Assembly (NCBI GenBank): GCA_013423325.1
Contig: BLJB01000222.1
Span: forward strand, 165,785-229,784
Length of the DNA stretch: 64,000 nucleotides
Reading direction: 5' to 3'
Source: Usnea hakonensis
Lineage: Eukaryota; Ascomycota; Lecanoromycetes; Lecanorales; Parmeliaceae
Below, piece by piece: positions 1 to 11,133 of the stretch. The notes below the pieces were generated by a model. That model saw only the letters and a list, made by a program, of their open reading frames with translations, made no database searches and was not told the DNA's origin. The number at the start of each line of letters is the position of its first letter. Position 1 is the first letter of the stretch. The translations under genes and the position numbers were made by a program.

Positions 1-1000
1 GATTGCAGTCGAGTACGTACAGCCCGAAAGTACTCACTAATTGAACCCCACAAGCAGATAAATAATCACCCAGCTCATCTGGACAATTAGAGCCTGCGTA
101 TGAAACCTTTTGGCAATGCCGAAGGGCATGGATGCCACTTTGGCTTTCGGATAATAATTTAAGTCCATATGGCACCGTGAGCAGAAGCTCCGGGCGCACG
201 GCATTGAGAGCGGTGATGAGGCTTGTGCCTGCAAGCGGCAACGCAGCGTTGTAGATATAACAGAGTTTCCGCTGGTACATTGCCCGGTATAAAGACGAGT
301 GTCCGTGCATATGATATATTGGTACAGTGATAAAACAATCCAGGGGGTAGCCGGACAGGAAATTGTGGATACAGGCAGCATGAGTGAGATAAATGCACTT
401 TGGAAGTCCAGTAGAGCCCGAGGAGTGCATGATAAATGCGACGTCTTGACTGGTAGATGTCTCTCGGCGTTCTTCAGGATCTCCACGTGTAGCTGAACGA
501 TCTGCGTCAAAATTATTCTTGGGTATGATCAACAGTGTCTTCACATGTCGTCTTTGTATGATGTGGTCAACTGCTAGGCTCGAAGCATTTGAAGTGACCA
601 AAATGGTACAGTGAGCCTCTTCAAGTAGCGATTCGTAGGCATTTGTTGATAAGCGCGGTGAGAGGAGGAACACAGTGTAGCCAAGTCTACCCAGAGCAAA
701 CATGTTGATGATGTACGCGAAATTAGACGGTCCAAGTAAGCCTACCACGGAAGATGCGCCCTCAGCCCCTGTCTGCCAGGTCAACCCCTTCTGAATGAGC
801 TTCTCCACTGCATTGGATACACAGGCGTTGATTCTCCCCGCAGAAAATTTGTCGTAGTCAGAGAGAGTTTTGTCTGTCTTTGGATACGCTATTAGGATAG
901 CTTGTTCATCTTCTTCAGCTCTTTGACGGATCAAGTCATCCACAACAGTAAGACCACCTTGGGGACTAATCGATTTAGAGTAGAGACGATCGCCAGCCAT
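1..1000 (-). CDS. NRPS-like adenylate-forming enzyme, N-terminal part (cut by window edge)
   Basis: Seen: one open frame runs from ATG at 1000 to about 21 (326 complete codons). An in-frame TAG lies upstream near 1061, so this is the first ATG. Residues 191-201 are the A3 phosphate-binding loop of AMP-binding enzymes (MHSSGSTGLPK). It is followed by YHMHG, an A4/A5-like region and an SYAGSNCPDEL stretch. The frame stops making sense after STFGL, exactly where GTACGT (minus strand, from 20) offers a splice donor, so the gene continues to the left in another exon. Known: this family activates carboxylic acids as adenylates; NRPS-like reductases add a carrier domain and a reductase domain. Inference: the missing half decides whether this is an adenylate-forming reductase, an aryl-acid ligase or a full NRPS. 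The neighbouring transporter on the same strand suggests secondary metabolism. Confidence 0.8.
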   Translation of the reverse strand, partial: MAGDRLYSKSISPQGGLTVVDDLIRQRAEEDEQAILIAYPKTDKTLSDYDKFSAGRINACVSNAVEKLIQKGLTWQTGAEGASSVVGLLGPSNFAYIINMFALGRLGYTVFLLSPRLSTNAYESLLEEAHCTILVTSNASSLAVDHIIQRRHVKTLLIIPKNNFDADRSATRGDPEERRETSTSQDVAFIMHSSGSTGLPKCIYLTHAACIHNFLSGYPLDCFITVPIYHMHGHSSLYRAMYQRKLCYIYNAALPLAGTSLITALNAVRPELLLTVPYGLKLLSESQSGIHALRHCQKVSYAGSNCPDELGDYLSACGVQLVSTFGLYVLDCN

Positions 1001-1300
1001 CTTGTCGACAGACAGACTCCGTGGGCTTGGTACCCGATTGTAGCCTTGAAGCTTCGTCCCCTATATTTTGCGATAAGGAAACACCTCGCTGGCGGTTCAT
1101 TCCTTACGCAGAAAGTGAGAATGACAGGAGCATTGACCGGCCTCAAGAGCGAAGATGCTGAAGGATCAGGCGGCCAATACGATCCAAACCATGACTCCGA
1201 AATTTAGCCGGTACGAATGCCTCAAGGGAGTATCTTACTCTTTACCGGAACTTTTAACATATAACAGTATCTTTGATGTAGCGAATTCTATGTATCAGAT

Positions 1301-3043
1301 CTAAAAGACCTTTGAATCTAGGACCCTCGCAGTCTCGGTAAGTTTCGAACCTTCTTCGGTGCTTGCAACACCATGAAACGAAAATTTCCGAATTTCATGA
1401 CCCTTCCACATCAACAGTATCAAGAGCATGAACGACGCAATGCTAAAGAAAGCAGCCATGCCAAATACCCACCCAATACCGACTCTCTTTTCCCAAGGGG
1501 TCACAAAAAATGGAATCGCAAGTCCGAAGGCCAAACGGTAGGCTCCCATTATTGCGCTCGTCTCAAGCGCGTGCTGCCGAAAGCACTCAATAACATAATT
1601 GACCGTCACAGGAACAGATAACATCGCAGAGAAGGTGATGAGGAAAGCTCCCAAGGCGAGAACCATATAGTGAGTATGGTACTGGAGTGCGACGCCGAAA
1701 ATACCCAAGCCAATTGGCAACAGGATTAGCGAGGTCAGCCACAAAGCATGCAGCCTGTATTCCGGCTTCCAAGCTCCGCCATACTTTCGGCATAGTCGGA
1801 GAGGAATCCAATCGTTCAGATAGTGTCCGTAAATCTGGGCAAGTATGATACCGAACCACAAACTGAAGGTAAATTCGGCATTCCGCTGAGGTGTAAATCC
1901 ATATCCACCCGCTTTTTCGGGCTCTTGAAGGAAAACGGTGAGAAGTGTATTGATCATCACAAACCATCCAAATGAGAGGAGCTGGAAGCTACCCGCTAGA
2001 ATGGTGACCGGAGAAAGACCGATCGCGAAGGGGGCACTCACGGAATGAGTCTGGTATCGTGAGTCAGCGACTTCATCGGAGCTTACAGCGGTCTATGGCA
2101 TCTCACAAGTTCAGAGAGACTCATAGGCGGCACAACTTCAGTACCCAGAAAAAAGGTAGCAATTCTGTTTGCGATGAAGGAATTCGGGGTTGCTGGGCTT
2201 ACGGATCCCCCATAGCGCCCGAAGCTTGTCTCCTCGAGGAACAAGAGAACGAGTACCAAGGCTAGACCCTGGAGCCCGATGGTCCACCAAAATACAACAG
2301 GCCAGTCTACATGTTGTACAATGAAGCCGCCGAACGTGGGACCAGCGACAGTACCCATCAGAAAACTCAGCGAAAAGACGAGAAAAGCCCTTCCTCGCTC
2401 ATGCAAGAAAAAAAGGTCGGTGATAAAGCTTGCGCCGAGTATGGATGGTACGGAGCCGAAAATACCCGCGAAGAGTCGGGATATGACAAAGGGGTCGTAT
2501 TGGTTCGGGTGGGTCATACGGGCGGCCCAGACATTGCACGCCACAGCCCCAACAAGGCTCCACCAGATGGTCGAGCATCTCCCAATGATTCTTGCAAGAG
2601 GCACAAAGAAGAGTGGTCCAAAAGCAATACCAGCTACAGCTGCCGAAATCTGAAAAGAAATTCTTAATTTCCGTTCGGAGACTTGAATCAATCTCAAGAA
2701 GGAGAAAGCATACCGAGTAGGACATCTCAACTGCCGTTTTCCGATAGACCTTGCCTTGAACCTCAAAGGCAAGCTGATTGACGAGCGAACTCGCTGTCCC
2801 AGCGAAGGCGGCGAGACATAGGATTGCCAAAGAGGCATATTTCCGGGGCTGAGGCCAATTCTACTCCACTCTCCATGATCAGTGCTTGTGAGAAATAAGA
2901 CGAATGCGCTGGAGAGGCTGTACCAGTGGATCGAGGACATCACTCGTGGGTTGAGGGACAAGAAGGATTCCTTGCATGCCCCTCTTCTTTCCCTCGGGCT
3001 TCTCCTTGTCGACTGGATTACTCATGATAGATTTGTAAACCAT
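1301..3043 (-). CDS. MFS transporter (DHA1-like drug/polyamine type), 4 exons
   Basis: Model: complement of 1301..2036, 2087..2649, 2714..2860 and 2924..3043, giving 521 aa; introns are 50, 64 and 63 nt and all phases close. The cytosolic N-terminus leads into DPLNWPQPRKY, the usual entry to TM1 in fungal DHA transporters. Next come RLFAGIFGSVPSILGASF and a FLHERGRAF loop, the central motif of the family, then a long loop and a second six-helix bundle starting at IGLSPVTILAG. About twelve hydrophobic segments are visible, as expected for a proton antiporter in the plasma membrane. It lies about 300 nt downstream of the adenylating enzyme on the same strand and could export its product; that link is inference. 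The substrate cannot be read from the sequence. Confidence 0.85.
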
Positions 3044-3831
3044 TTGTCTTGGTTTCTCTTCTCTTGAAGTGCTCTAGGTCATCAGGCAATGCTCATCACC
3101 GCTGCCACCCGGCATGCAGGTAGAATTGAACGGGGATAAGGTATGTTTTTATTCGTTCTAGGGACTCAGACTCAGGGGTGCAATCTCTACGCCGTGTATT
3201 GGCCGCTCAAATCCCTTTTTAATTTTGAGTCAGGGGTGTGAGGGATTTGGACTTTCAGACGAGGGTTCGGAATCCTATGGAGATTTTCAAGCTACTTGTG
3301 CATTAGTGGCATGCACCTTGATCAAATCAGACGGCTCAAAGCGAGCCGATCCTGAATCCTTCCAAATCCTTGAATGCTGGATTTCGAAGAAATCTTGTCA
3401 CTCAGTGCTGTGCGTATTCTCTAGTCTCATTCCAGCAAGACTGTCCTTTTCCAGCGTCAGCGTGCAAGTCATACCACACATTTTCGTACTCGTGTCATCC
3501 AGAAGTCCTTTACTTGATAGGGCGAGAACATCAACCCATTTGTGCTGATCTCCTGACGTTGCCTGATCTATCAGCGTTCTCGCCCTATCAAGTAACATAT
3601 TTCCAGAAGAAACCAGCATTGCCAGCTGCACGACTGATTGGATATCCGTTCCCCCGACCTTTAGTGCTTACGCTTTAGGGCATCCAAGCAGAGGATTTTG
3701 TGAAAGTGGTACAATACATGGCCATCCCTGCTAGACGTCAACGTCTTCAAAAGCTAGCCCGGCAGCTTACTACTATACGCTTCGCTCGTCGTCTAAATGT
3801 TATCGCACTCATCAAAGACTAAAACTCCAGA
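3044..3831. promoter_or_regulatory. Divergent intergenic region between MFS and rhodopsin-domain genes
   Basis: This 788-nt spacer separates two divergently transcribed genes and must hold both promoters. I see no convincing coding frame. Its only distinct structure is a perfect 20-bp inverted repeat, listed separately. Confidence 0.5.
3510..3595. repeat. Perfect 20-bp inverted repeat with 46-nt spacer
   Basis: Left arm 3510-3529 (TTACTTGATAGGGCGAGAAC) is the exact reverse complement of 3576-3595. Pairing breaks on the next base both inside and outside, so the arms are sharply defined. No longer terminal repeat or flanking duplication is obvious. Confidence 0.85.
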
Positions 3832-5330
3832 ATGTCTCAAGCTGTTATAACCCGGGGCGTCAATGGTATTGGAGACCTTAACAGACGCCAGGTTCAGATT
3901 GTTTCGGTTACTTCGATGCTTGTATTTCTATCTACACTCGCCGTTGCCCTCAGATTGATCTCTCGTCGTATATCTATAAGGCATATCTCTCCGGATGACT
4001 ATGTCATCGTCTTTGCCCTGGTAAGAAATATGCCTTCGGCTTTGCGTTGCGGAAGTCTGAGTCCAGTCTCTAGTTGCTTTCATATGGAGACTGTATCTGC
4101 CAGTTCGTTGGTGAGCAGAAGTACCAACGTCGCCAATATCACCTACAAAAACTGACCAGGCCTCTTCAGGTGTTCATTACGGTCTCGGTCAGCATATTGG
4201 CCAAGTCGGCAAGGAGGATGAGGTCAGATATCTTATTGTAAGTACATCAGACTTTGCCGACCAGCATTTGGGGGGCTGCTATCTGAAATTATGCAGATAC
4301 TATACATCCTGCAATTGTTCTGGAATACGACCCTACCCGCCATCAAGGTGTCCATCCTGCTGTTCTATCGCCGCCTCTTCCCCGTACGACGTCTCCTCAT
4401 TGCTTCCTCCGTCATCGGCGCCATTGTGACTGCTTGGTATATTGCGATACAGATCACCGCCATCTTTCAATGTCTGCCAATCCACTATTACTGGCGGCGA
4501 GTGGGGCAGGGCCATTGCATTCAAACAACCAATTTTTACATCATACTTGCATCACTGAACTTGGCAACTGATGTCGCCGTCTTGATACTCCCTATCCCAT
4601 TCATTTGGCATTTACAAGTCCGAAAGAGCAAGAAGCTCTCGCTTTCTGTAATCTTCTTGCTTGGCTCACTGTAAACTCAACGCATCCATGAAACAGTTCA
4701 CCAAGGAACCTACTAAGAGATTCCGCAGTGTATGTGTCACCAGCATCGTCCGCCTGCAGACCTTGACGGAAATCGATACCCAAGACATTACCTGTCAGTA
4801 TCATCCCGCACTCCTTACATCGCGCAAAGATACACAACTCTCATCATCCTCCGGTATTGTCAACGCACACCAATTAATAATAACTCCGCTATCTTGAGAC
4901 AGGGTCAAACGCCTACCCCGGTCTCTGGACCGCCATCGAAGCCTCCCTCGGTATCGTCGCTGCCTGTCTCCCCTCACTCAGCCCCGTCCTGCACATACTA
5001 ATCGTCCGACCCCTCTCAACGACCAATGAAACCCCCGTGCAAAGCCGCCACACCTTTACGCATTCCAAACCCCCACTATCAGCAGCGGGCGCGGAAATGG
5101 ATGATTTCGAGCGCATGATACTCTCTGGTGAGCCCCAGGGAAGGATCGACGAAGGGGTGATATTGAATACGATTGTTGGTGACTCTGTTAGTGTTGGGAC
5201 GGAGGGGACGACGAAGACGAGGGAGAGTGGTGAGATGGAGAGGTTGAGGAGGGATGGGAGTGAGGCAGAGATAGAAGGGGGTATTGTGGTGAGGAGGGAT
5301 CTTAAGCAGCATGTTGCGCGGATGGTTTGA
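3832..5330 (+). CDS. Rhodopsin-domain fungal 7TM membrane protein, 6 exons
   Basis: Model: 3832..4020, 4074..4110, 4170..4237, 4297..4670, 4729..4793 and 4903..5330, giving 386 aa with every phase matching. Seen: an extracellular N-terminus, TM1 near residues 22-42, the PDDYVIV motif (55-61) that marks this family, then VHYGLGQHI, VKISILLFYRR-like (KVSILLFYRRLF) and NAYPGLWTAIEASLGIVAACLPSL near the last helix. The charged 100-residue tail is cytosolic. The 37-nt second exon is needed to restore the conserved block before VHYGLG. Known: these proteins are the fungal rhodopsin-domain/PTH11-related class, mostly without known ligand; some act in surface sensing. Ligand and role here cannot be inferred. 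Confidence 0.88.
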
Positions 5331-6479
5331 TTGAGGGACTAAAGGGATGAAAATGAGAGATATTCTATCGGCTGTCGACGGACAAGTCATCAACTTATAC
5401 TCCAAACAGTCTATTTGAGGTATGACGTGATAACTCTTATCCCTTAGGGTCCGCAAGCCTTTCTCCGACTCACAAGCCAACTAACCTTCAAGTGCCCAAA
5501 TCCCTACATCTAACCCCCACATTTCTTATCGATAATTGCCCCACACAGAGAAGGATTTGAAGAATGGATAAGGACCAACCCGCTCGGCGAACCCCGAATT
5601 CAGGATCCAGGATCGCAATCCTGCCGCTCGATTACTAATGTGCTTCCAAGGCCTTTGAGATGTCGGGCTGAGAATCGGTGTCGATTAACAAATGCTCTCC
5701 CCTGTCCCGGAACCACTTGCCAAAGGTGCCCGTAATCTCTGAAAATATGGACACAAACCACAAACATCTGAGAACATTCCTGCCCAAGGTCCTGAGAAAA
5801 GATCAAAGTCTCGATGCACTCTCTCGAGCTCCTCCATCCTTGAGAAACAGTGTTGGCTGGATTTCACAAGACGCCAAGAACGAATAGATCAAAAGACGCA
5901 TTCCGTGGGTTTGCGTGTATAGCAAGGACATACACGGCTTTGTAAAGGTGTGGATATGATAGATACCCGTGGACGTACTCTAGACACTTGTAGATTAATA
6001 CCCAATAGAAGTTTGGAATTTTTGGGGAAATATTAAATTGCAAGCAGGGCGGATACGGTCGCGAATGGAATTGCGCATGGTGGTTGTTGTGCTCGTCTTG
6101 GGTGACAGGTTCACTATATCCTAGACGTCTATGCTAGCTACAGAGGCGAGGAAGTCATCAATCGAGGACCTCACATCACCTCTAGCAACCCTTTTCTCCG
6201 TATCTTTGGCTAGGTTGATATGGGTCTTGGGTCTGGGGATCAAATAGTTGCACGCAAGATAGATGACATGGCGGTTGCGTTCATGAATGACATACGCGGC
6301 GCAGCAGCACACGGAGATCAGAAAGCGAATTAAAAATGTGTTGAACTAATGTCACTATCCAATGAGAAAGCGGGTCACGCAGCACGATATTTCAATACTC
6401 TAGCAGAAGAGCTGTTCTCAAATGACGAAGGCTGTGACTTAAATAGAAATGTTATCAACGGCTACCGCGAGTCGGCCAG
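5331..6479. other. Intergenic region between convergent genes, no gene seen
   Basis: About 1.15 kb between two convergent gene ends. Only short overlapping frames without splice-supported extension are present. I see no RNA gene or mobile element. Confidence 0.5.
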
Positions 6480-7906
6480 TCAGACCTCGATCAGTCTCTG
6501 ATACGCCGATCTAGCATCCTCCAACATGCCATCAATGTCAAATTGCCAGAGTTTACGGGCACGCGATTCGACGTCTTTCAGACACTTCTCCGGGTCACTC
6601 CCACAGTCTGGATTAGCCCACTCGTAAGTATCGCTGACCTTACGAGAACTCTCGACGAGCCACAGACTACGCTCTCGGCGCGTCGTATCGTACGCTTTGA
6701 ACGCTGCAGCGAAGGCAGCGCTCTTGCTCGCCTTGCCTGTCTGCAGCGTCGCGTTCACCTCTTCTAACACGGTGCTAAGAGTCAAGGCGTCTTCCACGCC
6801 GAACCCTGCACCTGAGCCATGGTGCGGTGACGAAGCGTGGGCCGCGTCTCCGGCAATGCAGACCGGACCGCTTGAGAAGGTCGGTGCTGGGTGGTCGTGA
6901 TTATCGAAGATGGCCCACTTGTCCAGAGAGTCCTCGAGGAGATTGACGATGGTGCGAACAGTGGGGTTCCAATCTTTGAAGACTTCCACCACCTCTTGTC
7001 TCGTGGCGGGCGTGGTTAGCTTCTCATGTGGCCATTCATTCTGGTTCACGAAGGCCACAACGTTGATGAGAGTGTTCTGGGCGATGGGGAAGTTCACCAC
7101 GTGCGCCTGAGGACCCGTGCGCGTGCACTGACTGTGCGCTCTCTCTTCTCCGAGCGCCGCGACCGCTTTGTCCATCCGGATGAGACCTCTGAATGCGACT
7201 TGGTGGCAGAAGCTGGGGTAAGAAGCAGGATTGTCCTTGCCGAGGAGGATTTGGCGGACGCGCGACTTGACGCCATCGCAGCCGATGACTTTTAGACGTC
7301 AGTAAGTGGCTGCTATACAGTGGTACGTGGTCCAACGACTCCGTACTCACCCGCGTCGGCGGTGGCGCTTGTCCCATCCTCGAATTCCAGAGTAATTTCC
7401 TCGTCGTCACCTCCAATGACGTAAGCATCAAGTCGTTTTTGAAAATTGATCACACCCTCGGGTATGTATTTGACGAGCTCATCCAGAAAGTGGGCGCGAT
7501 GGCAGCTGTTGAAACTCGACTTCCCAAGGTTATGTCGGAACAGCTCCGTTTCCCTCATGTCATTTGGATCGTCGCTCTGGGCATGGTAGCCGTCCTTGAA
7601 AGTATAGTAAAACACTTCGTTTTCGGTAGAGACTGCCTTCAAGGCGGCCAGGATGTTTGGGTTGGTCAACTGCATGCATGTTTGCGGGATGGTAGAGAAA
7701 GCGATACCGGCACCAATTTCGCGAAAGCTTCGTGCTTGCTCGTAGATCTTGACAGAGACGCCACGCTTCAGTAAGCCTAAAGCGGTTACGCAGCCGACGA
7801 TGCCTCCACCGACGATAGCAACATTCAGTTGGTTGCCTGTGGCTTTTGGCCCGGCGGCGCCGTTGCTGGCCTGTTTGACGCCATTTATAGCGTTATTGTC
7901 GTGCAT
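6480..7906 (-). CDS. FAD-dependent monooxygenase (salicylate hydroxylase-like), 2 exons
   Basis: Model: complement of 6480..7288 and 7351..7906, giving 454 aa with one 62-nt intron. The frame upstream of 7906 begins with TTG, so the ATG at 7906 is the likely start. Seen: the N-terminal Rossmann dinucleotide motif VGGGIVG (32-38), a DG motif in GCDGVKSRVR (189-197) and the FAD-ribityl motif AGDAAH (331-336) followed by PHHGSGAGFGVEDA. Length and order match the class A flavoprotein hydroxylases that use NAD(P)H and oxygen to hydroxylate aromatic acids. No signal peptide or C-terminal membrane anchor is visible. Inference: it may serve an aromatic-acid pathway or tailor a metabolite made by the left-edge enzymes; the sequence does not decide. 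Confidence 0.9.
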
Positions 7907-10374
7907 TCTCAACGCGTCGGAAATTTTACTTGGGATCGTTTTGTTGCAGCAGAAGGACTTTCTGTCGCTGAATCCCTGGTGAGATGCGTGTTTTTCGAGT
8001 ATGAATTGGCTCGGCGGAGGGTGCTTGGGGCTGACTTAAACGGCAACTTGGACGTCTGCGGAACCCGCATAATCATATACGTCAGTAAGCGTCAAGACCC
8101 TGCCTGAGTATTTGTCAACCATAAATTTTTCAACGGGACTCTTGCATATTCAGGGAAAGTTTCGGCCCTACTTTATTGTTAGAGTACAGGCATGTCGGAA
8201 TATTTAGGCCTAGTGGCCACCCGTTCACTAGAGAAGGAGGGAAGATATGCGAAGTCGGTCTCAGATATCATCATTAAATTGGCACGGGTGGTGGTAGATC
8301 ATACCGTAATATTAGCGAGGGAGGCAGTACCAGCTAGAGGTCAACTGGAGCCGTGATAGTTGCATTTATGGTCTTAGCATTGCGCTGAGGGACGCCATGG
8401 TCATGGTCATAGACAGTGGGCTCGATTAGGCAACTTCTCAAAGAATACAGCACACTCCTTACAGCGGATAGCCCAACTCTTACCGTGAAAAGCTCTCGGA
8501 AGCACTCTCAACATACCAACACAGTATGTCCGGTTCTTCGACACAGGTCCAAACAGCATTGCAAACACGAGTTGTCTCGAATGAAAAATCTTCTGATCGC
8601 CCACATCGTAGGGGGTTTACAGCTGATAGCGAACATTCGCAGGCCAGCGTCCCCATCGACGGGCACCACTCTAACATTTAAATTTCTGTTTGTCTCTAAA
8701 GATGAGTTCGATCTCCTGTAGGATTCCAGCCCAGGATTAAACAATGGATCAATAGTACTCTTGTAATAAGAAAACTGGTCTGGTATCTCGAGGGGCGACG
8801 CACTGTCGTGAGGACACCCTCTGAGTATCAGACTCGACTCAAAGTTCACATGTCAAATGATTGCGGGAAGCTTTTTCACAAACCAGCAGGATTTCAAGGT
8901 AGCCTTCACAACAGATGACTTTCCATTCCATCTTCATGTTGGGTTTAACGTTGAGTGGCCCTATCGCACTATGACATTGTAGTGCTTCATCCACATCTGA
9001 GACTCTTTCCCCATTATTTCTGAAGCGCCGATGCCTCTGTCATACTTTTCTCCGTTGAAGAATAACAGACCAGGCGCCCAATACAGCACCAGATACCCAG
9101 GCTGGCAAATATTTCGATTTTCGAACACCTTGGGATAGATAGCTTGTCCCATAGAGCACGAAATAATCCAGTCTGTCTCTCTTCCCTCATCTACTACATG
9201 ACTTGTGCTATCATGTTCAACTAGTCCAAGCGTCCAGTCAATGACACTTCTGGTTCCACAGGTTGTGGACTTGCCTGATGTGATTATGGAACGTACTGCC
9301 ATTGCATAGGCTGGACCTATCCAGGTAGTCATCTCGATCAAGAAACACCAGAAGCGTGGCTGGATTCTCAAGTAGTGATAATGCGAGGATTTATGCCACA
9401 TAGAGACCAATAGCTCTCAAGAGTGAATCGAGCTTGCAGTCATAAGAGCGGGGTTTGCTGCTTGCGTTTGCAGGTGCTCGGTACAGTGGTTGGCAAGGAT
9501 TGCAAGTGTATGTCTCTTCAAGACGGCCTAAACACACACGTAAAAGAGGTAGATCCGAAATCAGCGGTATGGTCTAATGACCACACAGTGGTGGGTCTGC
9601 CCTAGGTCATTGCTGCGCTTTGGGTCTGGATTGATGGGGGATGCAGTAGTATTGAAGCACCTACTGAAGTACGCTAGTTTTGGGAATCTCATGATCTCCA
9701 TATCCCACAACACCCACATGATATCGGTAATATGAGTGGACGAAAGATTCAGAATCTTCCTCGTACTTCCAGAAAGTCCGTAAGACTGATATATGCGTCT
9801 GAGCAGCCCCAAGACTTCTCAAATCTCACACTGAATCTCGCCTGTCTACTGTGCATTCTCGTACCTCTGAGATGGGGTGGCTTTTTGTTGGAGTAATGGA
9901 TGGATGTAGGATTGATTGTCAAACAATAAAGGAAGAAGGAGCTAATGGAAAGTGTGTGAAAAGCATGTTTGTGTAGAGGTCTTGCCTCATTTCCAACGCT
10001 GTTGCCTGCAGTGTAAGGTTTTCTCTGACACGGCCTCTCTGTAACACTTCCCTTTCAGGATTACTGGCTTGGCATACGCAAGGCTTCCACCTACATATTC
10101 CCGCTATACTTTACCTCTTCTATTGACGTAGCAGGGGTGGTGAGGGCGATGAGATGGGGGGCTTAAGAACAATGGGGAAAAAAGGTTATTGAGGCGAGTG
10201 AACATGCACATCTAGTGTCATAAATCATAAATCATGTATTATCATCTCTGACCCTAAGAAAAGAATATCGTATCATTAACCATCATCGCAATCATCAAGC
10301 AAACCTACCCCCTCCCATCACCCATAAAATCCCAAACCCCCATCCCTTCCCTCCATCTCAGTCCCCCCTCCCCC
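7907..10374. other. Gene-poor 2.4-kb region
   Basis: No intact gene is supported. The part from 8961 to about 9830 looks like decayed coding sequence on the minus strand (separate entry). Just before 10375 the plus strand is strongly C-rich. Confidence 0.5.
8961..9830 (-). pseudogene. Possible decayed or unresolved coding region, family unknown
   Basis: Seen: several minus-strand frames read like protein but do not join. Around 9812-9561 a frame contains DIMWVLWDMEIMRFPKLAYF. Around 9527-9418, after a TTTAG acceptor-like site, a frame reads LKRHTLAILANHCTEHL. From 9410 to 8961 a 149-residue frame contains WIGPAYAMAVRSI and GQAIYPKVF. Stops lie between them, and I could not find splice sites that connect all three cleanly. 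I do not recognise the family. It may be a pseudogene, a multi-intron gene I failed to resolve, or chance. Confidence 0.28.
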
Positions 10375-11133
10375 TCAATAATAATCATCCCTCCCCCTCC
10401 TCCCACCCCCCGACCCCCTCCTCTCATACCTATCGTACTCCTCATCACTATACCCATCATCATCCCCCCCCCTCCGACTCGACGAAACATGGCTCTTAGA
10501 CCTCCTCTTCTCCCTCCCCGAATCCGGATTCAACAACCCCTCCACTTTCTCCTTCACCCCACCCAACAGCCCCCCACTAGACCTCCGCCGATGATGCGAC
10601 GGCCTCTCCTCCCCCCTATACGGGTCTTCAAGCCGCTTCTTCTCCCTCCTTTTCTCATACTCACGCTCCAACTCGTGCGCACCGATAGCGCCCGCGATGA
10701 TACCGCCCACAGTCCCCAAATTGCCCCCGTGGCCCGCTTTATGTCCTAGTAAGCCGCCAGCGGCGGCGCCAGCGAGGGTGGCCCCCCATTCTGCACCGCG
10801 GCTTTTGGAACGACTGCGGTCGCGGCCGTGGCCGCGGTCTTGGTCTGAGTCTCGGCTGTGGCGGGAGTGGTCGCGCGATTTGTGGCGGTGGCCGCTGCGG
10901 GGGCGGCTAGGGTCTAGGTAGTCGGAGTCGGTCGGGCGGTAGGAGGATTGCGAGAGTTGCGTGTTGGATTGGGAGGGGTAGTAGCTGTTGGATGTGGAGC
11001 CGTGGCGGGTTGTTAGAGCGCCGGCATATTGGTCTGCGGCGGGAGGAGCGTATTGCGAGGGATTGTAGGGGGCGTGGGTGGTGGTTGTGGTGGGGTAGTC
11101 GTAGCTAGGGTTTTGGCGGTATGGATCTCCCAT
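10375..11133 (-). CDS. Glycine-zipper, Arg/Ser/Asp-rich protein
   Basis: 252 aa from the ATG at 11133 (the frame further upstream starts with TTG). Seen: an N-terminal Pro/Tyr/Thr/Ser/Gln-rich stretch, an Arg/His/Ser/Asp stretch rich in SRDS-type dipeptides, then a short hydrophobic glycine-zipper segment (GATLAGAAAGGLLGHKAG followed by GGIIAGAIGAHELE), then a basic tail ending GGGRRGRDDYY. The zipper resembles glycine-zipper 2TM motifs that insert in or pack against membranes; the flanks look disordered. Many fungal genomes carry proteins of this layout with unknown role. Codons at the 3' end are part of a strongly C-rich plus-strand tract. It is compositionally like the orphan block at 18-33 kb. 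Confidence 0.75.
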   Translation of the reverse strand: MGDPYRQNPSYDYPTTTTTHAPYNPSQYAPPAADQYAGALTTRHGSTSNSYYPSQSNTQLSQSSYRPTDSDYLDPSRPRSGHRHKSRDHSRHSRDSDQDRGHGRDRSRSKSRGAEWGATLAGAAAGGLLGHKAGHGGNLGTVGGIIAGAIGAHELEREYEKRREKKRLEDPYRGEERPSHHRRRSSGGLLGGVKEKVEGLLNPDSGREKRRSKSHVSSSRRGGDDDGYSDEEYDRYERRGSGGGRRGRDDYY

